A stretch of DNA of 64,000 bases from Frateuria flava (GTDB lineage: Bacteria; Pseudomonadota; Gammaproteobacteria; Xanthomonadales; Rhodanobacteraceae): the NCBI RefSeq assembly GCF_017837635.1, contig NZ_JAGJRS010000003.1:124001-188000 (forward strand), given 5' to 3'. Within the stretch, counting starts at the first letter, position 1; each line of letters opens with the position of its first letter. The notes beneath the pieces were generated by a model. It worked only from the letters and a program-made list of their open reading frames with translations. It ran no database searches and was not told the origin of the DNA. A program made the position numbers and the translations under genes. Positions 28,834 through 40,655 of the stretch are shown piece by piece.

Positions 28834-28859
28834 GTTTCTGGAGCACACGAACGACGACT

Positions 28860-29387
28860 ATGGATACACAGGCACTGGCACAACGATTCACCGACGTCCT
28901 GGCCGATCTGGGCCTGGAATGCCTCGGTGTGGAATTCTCCCCGTCGCAGGGGCAGAGTACCCTGCGCGTTTATCTGGACGTGCTGGACCACGCCGATGGT
29001 CGCGAGGTCACGTTGGACGACTGCGAGACGGCCAGTCGTGAGCTGTCGGCGATGTTGGACGTCGAGGATCCGATCCCGGGCCATTACGTGCTCGAGGTGT
29101 CCTCGCCGGGCATCGATCGCCCGCTGTTCACCGCGGCGCAGTTCGGCAAGGTCGTCGGACAGGACGTGAAGGTGCTGCTCAAGGCGCCGATCGAAGGTCG
29201 CCGGCGCCTGCGGGGCAAGCTGGCCGCGGTCGATGGCGACAAGCTGACCTTCGAGGCCGAGGGCAAGACATTCGAGTTCGACCACGTCGACGTGGAAAGC
29301 GCGCGGGTGGTGCCGGACTGGGCCGCGCTCGGCTACGTGCCGCAGCCCAAGCCGGGCGGAAAGCCGGCCAAGAAGGCCCCGAAATAA
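28860..29387 (+). CDS. rimP: Ribosome maturation factor RimP
   Basis: A 175-residue RimP, needed for 30S subunit maturation. The [19 protein letters not shown] and [17 protein letters not shown] blocks are family signatures; the C-terminal SH3-like domain follows, ending in a Lys/Pro-rich tail. No good Shine-Dalgarno precedes the ATG; the start was set by the position of the conserved [13 protein letters not shown] segment. Heads the rimP-nusA-infB unit behind two terminator-like hairpins. Confidence 0.93.
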   Translation: MDTQALAQRFTDVLADLGLECLGVEFSPSQGQSTLRVYLDVLDHADGREVTLDDCETASRELSAMLDVEDPIPGHYVLEVSSPGIDRPLFTAAQFGKVVGQDVKVLLKAPIEGRRRLRGKLAAVDGDKLTFEAEGKTFEFDHVDVESARVVPDWAALGYVPQPKPGGKPAKKAPK

Positions 29388-29437
29388 ACAATCAAAAAAC
29401 CATTGGCGTTCGGATGGGCGCCTGCGGAGTTGCTGCA

Positions 29438-30937
29438 ATGAGCAAAGAACTGTTGCTGGTCGTCGAGGCGGTCGCCAATGAGAAGGGCGTGCCGCGCGAA
29501 GTGATCTTCGAGGCGATGGAGGCCGCGCTGGCTTCGGCTGCCAAGAAGCGCTACCCGGAAGAGGATCCGGACATTCGCGTGTCGATTGACCGCACGAGCG
29601 GCGACTACGAGACCTTCCGTCGCTGGGAAGTCATCGCCGACGACGGCGAGATGGAATCCCCGTTCCACCAGCTGCGCCTGATGGATGCACTGGATGAGAA
29701 GGATGACTCCCAAGTAGGCGACTTCATCGAGCAGCAGATCGAGAACGCCGAATTCGGCCGCATCGCCGCGCAGGCCGCCAAGCAGGTGATCGTGCAGCGC
29801 GTGCGCGAGGCCGAGCGCCAGCAGGTGGTCGACGCCTACAAGGATCGCATCGGCGAGTTGATCACCGGCATCGTCAAGCGCGTCGAGCGTGGCAACGTCT
29901 ATCTGGACCTGGGCGGCAACGCCGAGGCATTCATTCCGCGTGACAAGACCATTCCGCGCGAGTCGGCGCGCGTCGGCGACCGCGTGCGTGGTTATCTCTA
30001 CGAGGTGCGTTCGGAAGTGCGCGGCCCGCAGCTGTTCGTTTCGCGCGCCGCGCCCGAATTCATGATCGAGTTGTTCAAGCTCGAGGTTCCGGAAGTGGGC
30101 CAGGGCCTGGTTGAGATCAAGGGTTGTGCCCGCGATCCGGGCGACCGCGCCAAGATCGCGGTGATCGCGCATGACGCGCGTACCGACCCCATCGGCGCGT
30201 GTATCGGCATGCGCGGTTCGCGCGTGCAGGCGGTGTCGAACGAGCTCAATGGCGAGCGTGTCGACATCATCCTGTGGCACGACAACCAGGCGCAGTTCGT
30301 CATCAACGCGATGGCGCCGGCGGAAGTGCAGTCCATCATCATGGACGAGGAAAAGCACTCGATGGACATCGCGGTGGCCGAGGACAAACTGTCCCAGGCC
30401 ATCGGTCGCGGCGGCCAGAACGTGCGCCTGGCCAGCAAGCTCACCGGCTGGCAGCTCAACGTGATGACCCAGGACCAGGTCACTGCCAAGAGCGAATCCG
30501 AGCAGCAGGCCGCGCGCCAGCTGTTCATGGACAAGCTGGAAGTCGACGAGGAGATCGCCAACATCCTGGTGCAGGAAGGCTTCTCCAGCGTCGAGGAAAT
30601 CGCCTACGTGCCCAGCGCCGAGCTGCTGGCGGTCGAAGGCTTCGACGAGGACATCGTCGAGGAGCTTCGCGCCCGCGCCCGTGATGCGCTGCTCACCGAG
30701 GCGCTGGCCGTGGAAGAAGGCATTGCCGAGCCGACCGAGGAACTGCTCGGCCTGCCTGGCATGGACGAAGCCACTGCCTATGCGTTGGCTGCACGTGAAA
30801 TCAGTACGGTGGACGACTTGGCCGACCTCGCGGTCGACGACCTGATCGACATCGAGGGCATGGACGAGGAGCGCGCTGCGGCATTGATCATGGCGGCCCG
30901 CGCACCGATGATCGAGCGACTGGAGAAGGGCGGCTAA
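29438..30937 (+). CDS. nusA: Transcription termination/antitermination protein NusA
   Basis: A 499-residue NusA that binds RNA polymerase and controls pausing, termination and antitermination. Domains in order: N-terminal polymerase-binding domain (1 to about 125), S1 (about 137-200), KH1 (around GACIGMRGSRVQAV, residue 250), KH2 (around SQAIGRGGQNVRLAS, residue 320) and two acidic repeats (about 370-499). The two C-terminal repeats match the gammaproteobacterial form. It probably regulates its own operon through the leader hairpins upstream of rimP, as in E. coli; that is inference. Confidence 0.97.
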   Translation: MSKELLLVVEAVANEKGVPREVIFEAMEAALASAAKKRYPEEDPDIRVSIDRTSGDYETFRRWEVIADDGEMESPFHQLRLMDALDEKDDSQVGDFIEQQIENAEFGRIAAQAAKQVIVQRVREAERQQVVDAYKDRIGELITGIVKRVERGNVYLDLGGNAEAFIPRDKTIPRESARVGDRVRGYLYEVRSEVRGPQLFVSRAAPEFMIELFKLEVPEVGQGLVEIKGCARDPGDRAKIAVIAHDARTDPIGACIGMRGSRVQAVSNELNGERVDIILWHDNQAQFVINAMAPAEVQSIIMDEEKHSMDIAVAEDKLSQAIGRGGQNVRLASKLTGWQLNVMTQDQVTAKSESEQQAARQLFMDKLEVDEEIANILVQEGFSSVEEIAYVPSAELLAVEGFDEDIVEELRARARDALLTEALAVEEGIAEPTEELLGLPGMDEATAYALAAREISTVDDLADLAVDDLIDIEGMDEERAAALIMAARAPMIERLEKGG

Positions 30938-31067
30938 CCGCGGACGGCGGCGCCTTTGGAAGGGCGCGCCGAGGAGGACCTGCGGGTCTTCCACCAGGGA
31001 TGGAGGTGGACGTGAAGGCTTGGGGCCGCACGGACGATAAGCGCGGGAACGGCGGAGAAAGAACACG

Positions 31068-33827
31068 ATGTCGGATGTAACGATCAAACAACTGGCCCAG
31101 GTGCTGGGCATGCCGGTCACCAAGCTGCTTGGGCAGCTGGGTGAGGCGGGCATGAATTTCTCCGATCCGGAGCAGGTCATCAGCAGCACCGAGAAGGTGA
31201 AGCTGCTGGGCTTCCTGCGCCGCACCCATGGCAAGAGCGAGCCCGTCGCCGAGGCGGAGGACAGCGCGCCACGCCAGATCACGCTCAAGCGTCGCAAGGT
31301 CAGCGAGCTCAAGGTCGCCACGCCCGGTGGGCGCGGCGCGGCCAGCAGCGCCAAGACAGTCAACGTGGAAGTGCGTGCCAAGCGCACCTACGTCAAGCGC
31401 AGCGTGATCGCCGAGGAAGCCAGTGCCGAGCCCGAGCGCGAGGAGGCCGTGCGCAAGCTGGCCGAGTCGCAGCAGCAGCGCGAGCACGAGGAACGCGAGC
31501 GCCTGGAGGCCGAACAGCGTCGTCAGGACGAGGCGCGTCGCGCCCAGGAAGAGCAACAGCATCAGGCCGAGGAAGCCCGTCGCCTGGCCGCCGAGCAGGC
31601 CGCCAGCGCATCCATCGAGCCGGCCGACGAGCCGGTGGCCGAAGCCGCGGACGAAGCCGTGGCCAAAGCGCCCGTGGCCGAGCCGGCCAAAGCCCCCGCG
31701 CCCGTCGCTGCGCCGGCGCCCTCCGGCAGCAGCGTGACCGACCACAGTGCATTCGGCATGATCGTGCCGCGCATCCACGAACCGCGTAAGCGCGAGAAGA
31801 AGGTCGTCGCCCCGGCGCCGGCGCCCGCGCCTGCCCCGGCGCCCGCACCGGCCGACAACCGCGGCGCCAAGCCCCGCTATGGCCGCGATCGCGACGAGGG
31901 TCCGGGCGGCAAGCGTTTCGCTGGCGGCGAACTGCATCTGTCCGAAGCCGATCGCGCGCGCCGCTCCAGCAAGCGCGGCAAGCCTGGTCGCAGCGGTCGC
32001 GACGTGTCCCGTGGCGGCGGCGCTTCCAGCGGTCCGCACGGCTTCTCGCGTCCCACCGCGCCGGTCGTGCGCGAAGTGGTGGTCGGCGAGGCCAACGTGG
32101 TCGCCGACCTCGCCCAGAAGATGGCGGTCAAGGGTTCGGAGGTGGTCAAGGCGCTGTTCAAGATGGGCGTGATGGCCACCATCAACCAGACCATCGACCG
32201 CGACACCGCCACGCTGGTGGTCGAGGAACTGGGGCACACCCCGGTCGAGGCGAGCGAAAACAATGCCGAGGCCGCTCTGGCCGCGCACACGCAGAACGCC
32301 GAGCTCGAGGGCGAGAAGTCCACGCGTCCGGCGGTGGTCACCATCATGGGCCACGTCGACCACGGCAAGACCTCGCTGCTGGACTACATCCGCCGCACCA
32401 AGGTGGCGGCGGGCGAGGCCGGCGGCATCACCCAGCACATCGGCGCGTACCACGTCGAAACGCCCAAGGGCGTGATCACCTTCCTCGACACCCCGGGCCA
32501 TGCCGCGTTCACCGCGATGCGCGCCCGTGGCGCGCAGTCCACCGACATCGTGGTGCTGGTGGTGGCCGCCGACGACGGCGTGATGCCGCAGACGGCCGAG
32601 GCCGTGCAGCACGCGCGCGCCGCCAAGGTGCCGCTGATCGTGGCGCTCAACAAGATGGACAAGTCCGACGCCAACCCGGACCACGTCAAGCAGGGCCTGG
32701 GCAACCTCGAGGTCATTCCGGAAGAGTGGGGCGGTGATACGCCGTTCGTGCCTGTGTCGGCCAAGACCGGCATGGGCATCGATGACCTGCTCGACGCCAT
32801 TTCGGTGCAGGCCGAGGTGATGGAACTGACCGCCGTGTTCGACGGTCCGGCCTCCGGCGTGGTGATCGAATCCAGCCTGGACAAGGGCCGCGGCCCGGTC
32901 GCTACCGTGCTGGTGCAGCAGGGCACCCTGAAGCGTGGCGACTTCGTGGTCTGCGGCGTGGAATACGGCCGCATGCGCGCGCTGGTCGATGAAACCGGCA
33001 AGACCGTGCAGGAAGCCGGTCCGTCGATCCCGGTGCAGGTGCTCGGCCTGTCCGGCGTGCCCGAGGCCGGCGACGACTTCGTGGTGGTGGCCGACGAGCG
33101 CTTGGCGCGCGAAGTGGCCGCCGAGCGCCAGCAGAAGCGCCGCGAGACGCGCATGGTCAGCAAGGCCAACCGCCTCGAGGACATCATGGCGCTCATGGGC
33201 CAGGGTGCGGAGCAGCAGACGCTCAACATCCTGGTCAAGGCCGACGTGCAGGGCTCGGTGCAGGCGCTGCGCGACTCGCTCAGCCAGATCGGCAACGAGA
33301 ACGTGAAGGTCAACGTGATCGCCGCCGGCGTCGGTGGCATCACCGAATCCGACGCGACGCTCGCGGCCGCATCGAAGGCGCTGGTCATCGGTTTCAACGT
33401 CCGCGCCGATGCCTCGGCGCGCAAGGTGATCGATACCGCGGGCCTGGACGTGCGTTACTTCTCGATCATCTACGACGTCATCGACCAGGTGAAGCAGGCC
33501 GCTTCGGGCCTGCTGGGCATGGAAGTGCGCGAGGAGATCATCGGCATCGCGCAGGTGCGCGAGGTCTTCCGCAGCTCCAAGTTCGGTGCGGTGGCCGGCT
33601 GCATGATCACCGAGGGCACGGTCAAGCGGAACAAGCCGATCCGCGTGCTGCGCGACAACACGGTGATCTTCCAGGGTGAACTGGAGTCGCTGCGCCGTTT
33701 CAAGGAGCTGGTCGACGAGGTGCGCAACGGCATGGAATGCGGTATCGCCGTGAAGCAGTACAACGACGTCAAGGTCGGCGACCAGATCGAGTGCTTCGAG
33801 CGTATCGAGGTGGCGAGAACGCTGTAA
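31068..33827 (+). CDS. infB: Translation initiation factor IF-2
   Basis: A 919-residue IF-2, the GTPase that brings initiator tRNA to the ribosome, whose gene lies 2.5 kb upstream. An IF2_N domain (1 to about 55) is followed by a long charged, Ala/Pro/Glu/Arg-rich linker including an (AP)n run near residue 250, and a second IF2_N-type segment near residue 345. The G domain has GHVDHGKT (428-435), DTPGHAAF and NKMD. Domains II-IV complete the protein. Large size comes from the linker. GGAG precedes the ATG. Confidence 0.97.
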   Translation: MSDVTIKQLAQVLGMPVTKLLGQLGEAGMNFSDPEQVISSTEKVKLLGFLRRTHGKSEPVAEAEDSAPRQITLKRRKVSELKVATPGGRGAASSAKTVNVEVRAKRTYVKRSVIAEEASAEPEREEAVRKLAESQQQREHEERERLEAEQRRQDEARRAQEEQQHQAEEARRLAAEQAASASIEPADEPVAEAADEAVAKAPVAEPAKAPAPVAAPAPSGSSVTDHSAFGMIVPRIHEPRKREKKVVAPAPAPAPAPAPAPADNRGAKPRYGRDRDEGPGGKRFAGGELHLSEADRARRSSKRGKPGRSGRDVSRGGGASSGPHGFSRPTAPVVREVVVGEANVVADLAQKMAVKGSEVVKALFKMGVMATINQTIDRDTATLVVEELGHTPVEASENNAEAALAAHTQNAELEGEKSTRPAVVTIMGHVDHGKTSLLDYIRRTKVAAGEAGGITQHIGAYHVETPKGVITFLDTPGHAAFTAMRARGAQSTDIVVLVVAADDGVMPQTAEAVQHARAAKVPLIVALNKMDKSDANPDHVKQGLGNLEVIPEEWGGDTPFVPVSAKTGMGIDDLLDAISVQAEVMELTAVFDGPASGVVIESSLDKGRGPVATVLVQQGTLKRGDFVVCGVEYGRMRALVDETGKTVQEAGPSIPVQVLGLSGVPEAGDDFVVVADERLAREVAAERQQKRRETRMVSKANRLEDIMALMGQGAEQQTLNILVKADVQGSVQALRDSLSQIGNENVKVNVIAAGVGGITESDATLAAASKALVIGFNVRADASARKVIDTAGLDVRYFSIIYDVIDQVKQAASGLLGMEVREEIIGIAQVREVFRSSKFGAVAGCMITEGTVKRNKPIRVLRDNTVIFQGELESLRRFKELVDEVRNGMECGIAVKQYNDVKVGDQIECFERIEVARTL

Positions 33828-33833
33828 GCGTCC

Positions 33834-33940
33834 GGGAATCGGGAGTGGTCAACGGGGAATCGTCGAGGCGATTTCCCGTGACCTTCTCATTCCATGCTGG
33901 CGGCTTTTCCTATTGACGATTTCCTATTGACGATTTCCGG
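33834..33940. repeat. GGGAATCG-type inverted repeat and 14-bp tandem repeat
   Basis: Between infB and rbfA lies an imperfect inverted repeat (GTCAACGGGGAATCG against CGATTTCCCGTGAC) and then TTCCTATTGACGAT repeated twice in tandem (33907-33934). It resembles the ATTCCC-rich intergenic repeats at 51685-51772. Confidence 0.55.
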
Positions 33941-33947
33941 CCATTCC

Positions 33948-34328
33948 ATGCCCTCACGCGACTTCAAACGCACCGACCGCGTAGGCGCCGAGCTCCGCCG
34001 CGAACTCGGCCTGCTCGTCCACGCCGCCGTGCGCGACCATGCGCTGCCTTCGGTCAGCGTTTCGGACGTGGAGGTCACCCGCGACCTCGATTTCGCCACG
34101 GTGTGGGTCACCGCTTTGCAGGCGGAGCAGGCAAAGGACGCGGTCAAGGCGCTCAACGAACTGTCGGTGGAGTTCCGTCGCACGCTTTCGCGCAGCATGC
34201 GCCTGCGCCGCGTGCCGGAATTGCGCTTCAAGTACGACGACTCGGTCGACAAGAGCGAGCGGATCGAGCGGTTGCTGCGCGACTCGGGCGACATCCAGCC
34301 AAAGAGCGATGGCGAAAGCGAGTCGTAA
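33948..34328 (+). CDS. rbfA: Ribosome-binding factor A
   Basis: A 126-residue KH-fold protein that assists 16S rRNA 5' end maturation and cold adaptation. The [14 protein letters not shown] start and the [24 protein letters not shown] block are clear. Start taken at [10 protein letters not shown]; the earlier in-frame ATG lies in repeat DNA. It overlaps truB by 20 bases. Confidence 0.95.
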   Translation: MPSRDFKRTDRVGAELRRELGLLVHAAVRDHALPSVSVSDVEVTRDLDFATVWVTALQAEQAKDAVKALNELSVEFRRTLSRSMRLRRVPELRFKYDDSVDKSERIERLLRDSGDIQPKSDGESES

Positions 34329-35265
34329 TCGGCGGGGTTCGCACCGCGATTCCGCCCCTGAACTTCGCGACCTGCACGGCATCCTGCTGCTCGACAAGCC
34401 GCTGGGGTTGAGCTCCAACCAGGCATTGCAGGCCGCCCGCCGGTTGCTGCGCGCTGCCAAGGGTGGCCATACGGGGGCGCTCGATCCGCTGGCCACCGGC
34501 CTGTTGCCGCTGTGCTTTGGCGAAGGCACCAAGATCGCCGGCATGCTGTTGGGCTCGCGCAAGGCCTATCTGGCCGAATGCCGGCTGGGCCTGACGACCA
34601 CCACGGCCGACCTGGAAGGCGATATCGTCGAACAGCGGCCGGTGCCCGCGCTGGACCCGGCGACGATCGAGCAGGCCCTGGCCACGCTGCGCGGGCGCAT
34701 CACGCAGGTGCCGCCGGCGTATTCGGCCCTCAAGCAGGGCGGCGAGCCACTGTATGTGAAGGCCCGCCGCGGTGAATCCGTGGAGGTGCCGCCCCGCGAG
34801 GTGGAGGTCCACCGCCTGGAGCTGATGGCCCATGTGGGCGACCGACTGCAGCTCATGGTCGAATGCGGCCCGGGTACCTACATCCGCAGCCTGGCCGTGG
34901 ACCTTGGCGAGCGACTCGGCTGCGGTGCGCACCTGACCTCGCTGCGCCGACTGTGGGTCGAGCCGTTTCGCGAGCCAGCCATGGTCACCTTGGCGGAACT
35001 GGAGCAGGTTGCGGGGCAGGGCGAGACGGCCGCGGAGGCATTGTTGTTGCCATTGGCGGCTGGCCTGGCAAATCTGCCTGCGCTCATGCTGGATGCGCCG
35101 CAGGCCCTGGCGGTGACCCTGGGCCAGCAAATCCCCTGGCCAGGCATTGCGGACCAGGGATGCAGTGCCGCCTTCGATCCCGATGGCCGCCTGTTGGCGC
35201 TGGTCGAACCGGACCCGATCGGCCGGATCCGCATCGTACGCGGCTTCAACCTGCCAAGCCCCTGA
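34309..35265 (+). CDS. truB: tRNA pseudouridine-55 synthase
   Basis: A 318-residue TruB that makes pseudouridine 55 in the T loop of tRNAs. The catalytic aspartate is Asp59 in [27 protein letters not shown] and [16 protein letters not shown] are conserved. A PUA domain ends the protein. The ATG is inside the last codons of rbfA, giving a short basic N-terminal extension ([14 protein letters not shown]); other starts lie too far in. Co-translated with rbfA. Confidence 0.94.
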   Translation: MAKASRNRRGSHRDSAPELRDLHGILLLDKPLGLSSNQALQAARRLLRAAKGGHTGALDPLATGLLPLCFGEGTKIAGMLLGSRKAYLAECRLGLTTTTADLEGDIVEQRPVPALDPATIEQALATLRGRITQVPPAYSALKQGGEPLYVKARRGESVEVPPREVEVHRLELMAHVGDRLQLMVECGPGTYIRSLAVDLGERLGCGAHLTSLRRLWVEPFREPAMVTLAELEQVAGQGETAAEALLLPLAAGLANLPALMLDAPQALAVTLGQQIPWPGIADQGCSAAFDPDGRLLALVEPDPIGRIRIVRGFNLPSP

Positions 35266-35293
35266 GCCCACCCGGCAATCCTTTCCCGCTTGC

Positions 35294-35305
35294 GGGGGGG
35301 GGGGG
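35294..35305 (+). repeat. Run of twelve G
   Basis: A pure 12-G tract in the truB-rpsO gap, about 46 bases upstream of the rpsO -35 region. It lies next to CCCGCTTGC, so it may be a decayed REP arm. Such runs are prone to slippage. Confidence 0.9.
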
Positions 35306-35351
35306 TGGCGGGCGGTGGCAGGACCCCGGAAATTGCCCGCCATACCCGCTC

Positions 35352-35381
35352 TTGTTGCCGGACGCCCGCCCTCGCTACAAT
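35352..35381 (+). promoter_or_regulatory. Promoter of rpsO-pnp
   Basis: TTGTTG (35352-35357) and TACAAT (35376-35381) with 18 bases between. The resulting leader of about 100 bases contains the long hairpin described next. Confidence 0.65.
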
Positions 35382-35414
35382 AGCGAGCTTGTTCCAGCGT
35401 TTTACATTCAACCG

Positions 35415-35462
35415 GCGGAGCTTGTGCAACCTCATCGGGTGGTGACGTTGCACAAGTTCCGC
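35415..35462 (+). promoter_or_regulatory. Long hairpin in the rpsO 5' leader, candidate S15 autoregulatory RNA
   Basis: Positions 35415-35430 pair with 35447-35462 over 16 bp, with one G-U pair. After a C-C mismatch, five more pairs (TCATC with GGTGA) close a GGGT tetraloop. It ends 28 bases before the rpsO ATG. There is no U tract, so it is not a terminator. S15 represses its own message through leader structures in several bacteria; this one is a likely counterpart, but that is inference. Confidence 0.7.
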
Positions 35463-35490
35463 ATCCGCATTTTCGAAGGAAGAGATACAC

Positions 35491-35760
35491 ATGTCCCTTA
35501 CCGCAGAACAGACCGGCAAGATCATTGCTGAGTACGGCCGCGTGCCGAACGACACCGGTTCGCCGGAAGTCCAGGTGGCCCTGCTGTCCGCCCGCATCGA
35601 CCACCTGACCGGCCACTTCAAGGAACACAAGCAGGACCACCACTCGCGTCGCGGCCTGCTCAAGCTGGTCAACCAGCGCAAGCGCCTCCTTGGCTACCTC
35701 AAGGATCGCGACCTGGCTCGGTATCAGAGCCTGATCGAACGTCTCGGCCTCCGCCGTTAA
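35491..35760 (+). CDS. rpsO: 30S ribosomal protein S15
   Basis: An 89-residue S15, a primary 16S rRNA binder. [35 protein letters not shown]-type blocks and the [10 protein letters not shown] segment are standard. GAAGGAAGAG precedes the ATG. It is followed by pnp after 18 bases, as in most gammaproteobacteria. Confidence 0.98.
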   Translation: MSLTAEQTGKIIAEYGRVPNDTGSPEVQVALLSARIDHLTGHFKEHKQDHHSRRGLLKLVNQRKRLLGYLKDRDLARYQSLIERLGLRR

Positions 35761-35778
35761 TCCACAAGGAGACCTAAC

Positions 35779-37884
<2,106 letters not shown>

Positions 37885-37906
37885 GCACCGCCGACACGGT
37901 GAAATG

Positions 37907-37935
37907 AAAAGCGGGCCTGTTGGCCCGCTTTTTTT
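37907..37935 (+). terminator. Rho-independent terminator after pnp
   Basis: AAAAGCGGGCC / GGCCCGCTTTT stem, TGTT loop, run of seven T. Ends the rpsO-pnp unit. Confidence 0.92.
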
Positions 37936-37984
37936 ATGCGTGCATCACCCTCACGCATTGCGCCCGTTCCTCGAAGCAGCCCAC

Positions 37985-38043
37985 TGGTGGAGATGCTCTT
38001 GTGCCGGATGGCAGGGCATCGCCCACAAGCGGTCTTCCACGAG
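37985..38043. repeat. REP-like paired palindrome (family A, copy 3, degenerate)
   Basis: GTGGAGATGCTCTTGTGCCG, then inverted GGGCATCGCCCACAAGCGG and TCTTCCACGAG. The left arm is worn compared with the copies beside fabG and lpdA. Confidence 0.65.
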
Positions 38044-38121
38044 GGCTGCGGTCGCCCCGGTGTGGGGTCGGTCACCACAGCGTTTTGCTACGATCTCCAC
38101 GATCCCACGCAAGGCACTCCC

Positions 38122-38952
38122 GTGACCGCCGCGAATAACCCCTTCACCGACTTCGAAAGCCTGGGTCGCCAGGCCTGGGAGGCCTGGAGCCGCCATTGGC
38201 CGGGGCAGGTCGCCTCACCCGCCGCCGACGCTGTGCCCGGCATGGACGGCCTCAAGGGTTACCTCGACTGGATGCAGCAGGTGGCGGCCGCCATGACCGG
38301 GCAGGTGGCCCCGACGCCCCCGCCAGTCGCCCCTTTCGCCGGCTGGAGCATGCCTGGCACGGCCACGCCGCCCGTCGGCCTCGACGCCTTGCGCGGCCTG
38401 CTCGACAGCCCCGCCTTCGGTTATACGCGTGAACAGCAGGCCCAGCAGCAGGCGCTCCTGCGCGCGTTGATCGACCACCAGCAGGCGAGCGCGCGCTACC
38501 AGGAGTTGCTCGCCCGGGCCCAGGTGCAGGGCGCCGAACGGATGCAGCGCAAGCTGGCCGAGCCCGGCTTCCAGGTCGATTCGCTCAAGGCCATGTACGA
38601 CCTGTGGGTCGACGCGGTGGAAGAGGCCTATGCGGAGATTGCGTTGTCTGACGAGTTCCGCGCCGCTTATGCGGCACAGGGCAACACGCAGATGCGCGTG
38701 CGCCAGCTGCAACGGCAGCAGATGGAGCAGTGGTGCCGGGAAGCGGGTCTGCCCACGCGCAGCGAGGTCGACACGCTCGGCCAACGGTTGCAGGAGCTGC
38801 GTCGCGAAGTGCGGCGACTGCAGGCCGGAAACGAGGATACGGCGGCTCCGGCCGTAAAGACGCCCAAACGCAAGTCCGCCTCGAAGCCCTCACTCCGCGC
38901 CACACCAACCTCCAAGCCCACCTCACGCCGCGCGCCTCGCAAGACGCGCTGA
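38122..38952 (+). CDS. phaE: Class III polyhydroxyalkanoate synthase subunit PhaE
   Basis: A 276-residue PhaE, the non-catalytic partner that activates PhaC in class III PHA synthases. The N-terminal NPFTDFESLGRQAWEAW and the QVDSLKAMYDLWVDAVEEAYAE-type block match the family. The C terminus is a coiled coil followed by a Lys/Pro/Thr-rich basic tail of about 35 residues. GTG start; the open frame upstream runs through the REP repeat. phaC follows after eight bases. No phaA or phaB lies in the window. Confidence 0.88.
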   Translation: MTAANNPFTDFESLGRQAWEAWSRHWPGQVASPAADAVPGMDGLKGYLDWMQQVAAAMTGQVAPTPPPVAPFAGWSMPGTATPPVGLDALRGLLDSPAFGYTREQQAQQQALLRALIDHQQASARYQELLARAQVQGAERMQRKLAEPGFQVDSLKAMYDLWVDAVEEAYAEIALSDEFRAAYAAQGNTQMRVRQLQRQQMEQWCREAGLPTRSEVDTLGQRLQELRREVRRLQAGNEDTAAPAVKTPKRKSASKPSLRATPTSKPTSRRAPRKTR

Positions 38953-38960
38953 GACCGCCC

Positions 38961-40028
38961 ATGCAGACGCCAGGACCGCTGGATCCCACCCGGATGCTCG
39001 ATGAGATCACCACCTTCCAGCGCAAGCTTGCCGCCGGCGCCGCCAGCCTGCGCGGCCTGGCCGAGCCTGCCTACGCCGATACCCCGCGCGAGCTGGTCTA
39101 TCGCGAGGACAAGCTCACCCTCTGGCGCATGCGTGGCGAGGGTCGACCGACATCGAACGCGCCGCTGCTGATCGTCTATGCGCTGGTCAACACGGTATGG
39201 ATGACCGACCTGCAGAGCGACCGCTCGCTGGTGCGCAACCTGCTCGCGCAGGGCGAGGACGTGTACCTGATCGACTGGGGCTACCCGGACGGCGCCGACC
39301 GCTGGCTCACGCTGGAGGACTACATCGACGGCTACCTCGACCGCTGCGTGGATGCCGTGCGCGCCCACGCGGGCGTGACGGCGGTCGACCTGCTCGGCAT
39401 CTGCCAGGGCGGCGCGTTCTCGCTGTGCTACACCGCGCTGCACCCTGCCAAGGTACGCAACCTGATCACCATGGTCACGCCGGTGGATTACCACACGCCG
39501 GACAACATGCTCTCGCACTGGGCGCGCGACATCGACGTGGATTTGTTCGTGGACACGCTGGGCAACGTGCCGGCCGCGTTGATGAACTGGGTCTACCTCA
39601 CGCTCAAGCCGGTGCGTCTGCTGCAGCAGAAGTACGTGAACATGGTCGAGATCCTGGACAATCCGAAGGAGCTGGAGAACTTCCTGCGCATGGAGCGCTG
39701 GATCTTCGATTCACCCGACCAGGCCGGCGAAGCCTTTCGCGAGTTCGTCAAGGAATTCTTCCAGGGCAACAAGCTGGTCAGGGGTGGCCTGGCCATCGCC
39801 GGCAAGCCGGTCGAGCTGGCGCGCATTACCCAGCCGGTGCTCAACATCTACGCCGAGCAGGATCATCTGGTCCCGCCCGACGCGTCCCGCGCGCTTGCCC
39901 ACCACATCGGCAGCGACGATTACACCGAGCTGGCTTTCAAGGGCGGACACATCGGCATCTATGTGTCCGGCCGCGCGCAGCGCGAAGTGCCGCCGGCCAT
40001 CCACCGCTGGCTGCGCGACCGGTCCTGA
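38961..40028 (+). CDS. phaC: Class III polyhydroxyalkanoate synthase subunit PhaC
   Basis: A 355-residue alpha/beta-hydrolase-fold synthase that polymerises (R)-3-hydroxyacyl-CoA into storage polyester. The lipase-like box GICQGG holds the nucleophile Cys148; the triad is completed by Asp301 (EQDHLVPP) and His330 (KGGHIG). These agree with Cys149/Asp302/His331 of Allochromatium vinosum PhaC. Its short length and the phaE partner fix class III. Polymer forms cytoplasmic granules. Confidence 0.95.
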   Translation: MQTPGPLDPTRMLDEITTFQRKLAAGAASLRGLAEPAYADTPRELVYREDKLTLWRMRGEGRPTSNAPLLIVYALVNTVWMTDLQSDRSLVRNLLAQGEDVYLIDWGYPDGADRWLTLEDYIDGYLDRCVDAVRAHAGVTAVDLLGICQGGAFSLCYTALHPAKVRNLITMVTPVDYHTPDNMLSHWARDIDVDLFVDTLGNVPAALMNWVYLTLKPVRLLQQKYVNMVEILDNPKELENFLRMERWIFDSPDQAGEAFREFVKEFFQGNKLVRGGLAIAGKPVELARITQPVLNIYAEQDHLVPPDASRALAHHIGSDDYTELAFKGGHIGIYVSGRAQREVPPAIHRWLRDRS

Positions 40029-40040
40029 GGACCGGCGGGG

Positions 40041-40619
40041 ATGCGGATCCGCAGTCTGCTTCTGGTGGCCATGCTGGTCAGCCTACCGGCCATGGGCAGA
40101 CAGCACGCGAGAGCATCTCAAGTGATCAACGACTGGGCCGTGCTCGCCTTTGACAGCAACCTGGCCGACGCGCGCGATGCCGACTTGCGGCAGTGCATGA
40201 AGTCCCTCCCCGGGCAGCTGGACCTGGTCAGCCAGGCAGGCCCTTTTCCCAGAGCGTCCGAATACGCGGCCCTGGTTTCCTGGGGCGTGGGCTGGATGAC
40301 GATGTCACTCGGTTATGCAGCGGTTGACGATCGCGGCGAAGGCCGGCTGATTTCCGATCTCGAGGAAACCGTCGTTGCGCAGAGGGTGCCCGCACCGGAG
40401 GTCCGAGCGCTGCTCTACCGGCTGTCGCGGCTGCACGAGCGCTATGGCTTCACGCTGGGTGTACAGGACGGTGGATGCGATTTGCTCGTCATTTCGGATC
40501 GGATGGGAACGCGAGCGATCCTGTTGCCTCCAGGCTGGGAGGTTTCCTCGGAAGACGGTGATCCGCGCGAGATCTTCCGCGCCTGGCTGGACCAGCGTGT
40601 CCCCACGCGTGCCCCGTAG
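40041..40619 (+). CDS. Secreted protein of unknown function
   Basis: A 192-residue protein I cannot assign. The first 22 or so residues (MRIRSLLLVAMLVSLPAMG) look like a Sec signal peptide with cleavage near GRQHARA. The mature part has two cysteines (in LRQCMKS and GGCDLLV) that could form a disulfide in the periplasm. It begins 12 bases after phaC and may be co-transcribed with it, but nothing links it to PHA. It ends near mtnA with no visible terminator. Confidence 0.7.
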   Translation: MRIRSLLLVAMLVSLPAMGRQHARASQVINDWAVLAFDSNLADARDADLRQCMKSLPGQLDLVSQAGPFPRASEYAALVSWGVGWMTMSLGYAAVDDRGEGRLISDLEETVVAQRVPAPEVRALLYRLSRLHERYGFTLGVQDGGCDLLVISDRMGTRAILLPPGWEVSSEDGDPREIFRAWLDQRVPTRAP

Positions 40620-40655
40620 CTGGCCCATGCTAGGCTCCCCGGTCCCGTTGTTTCG

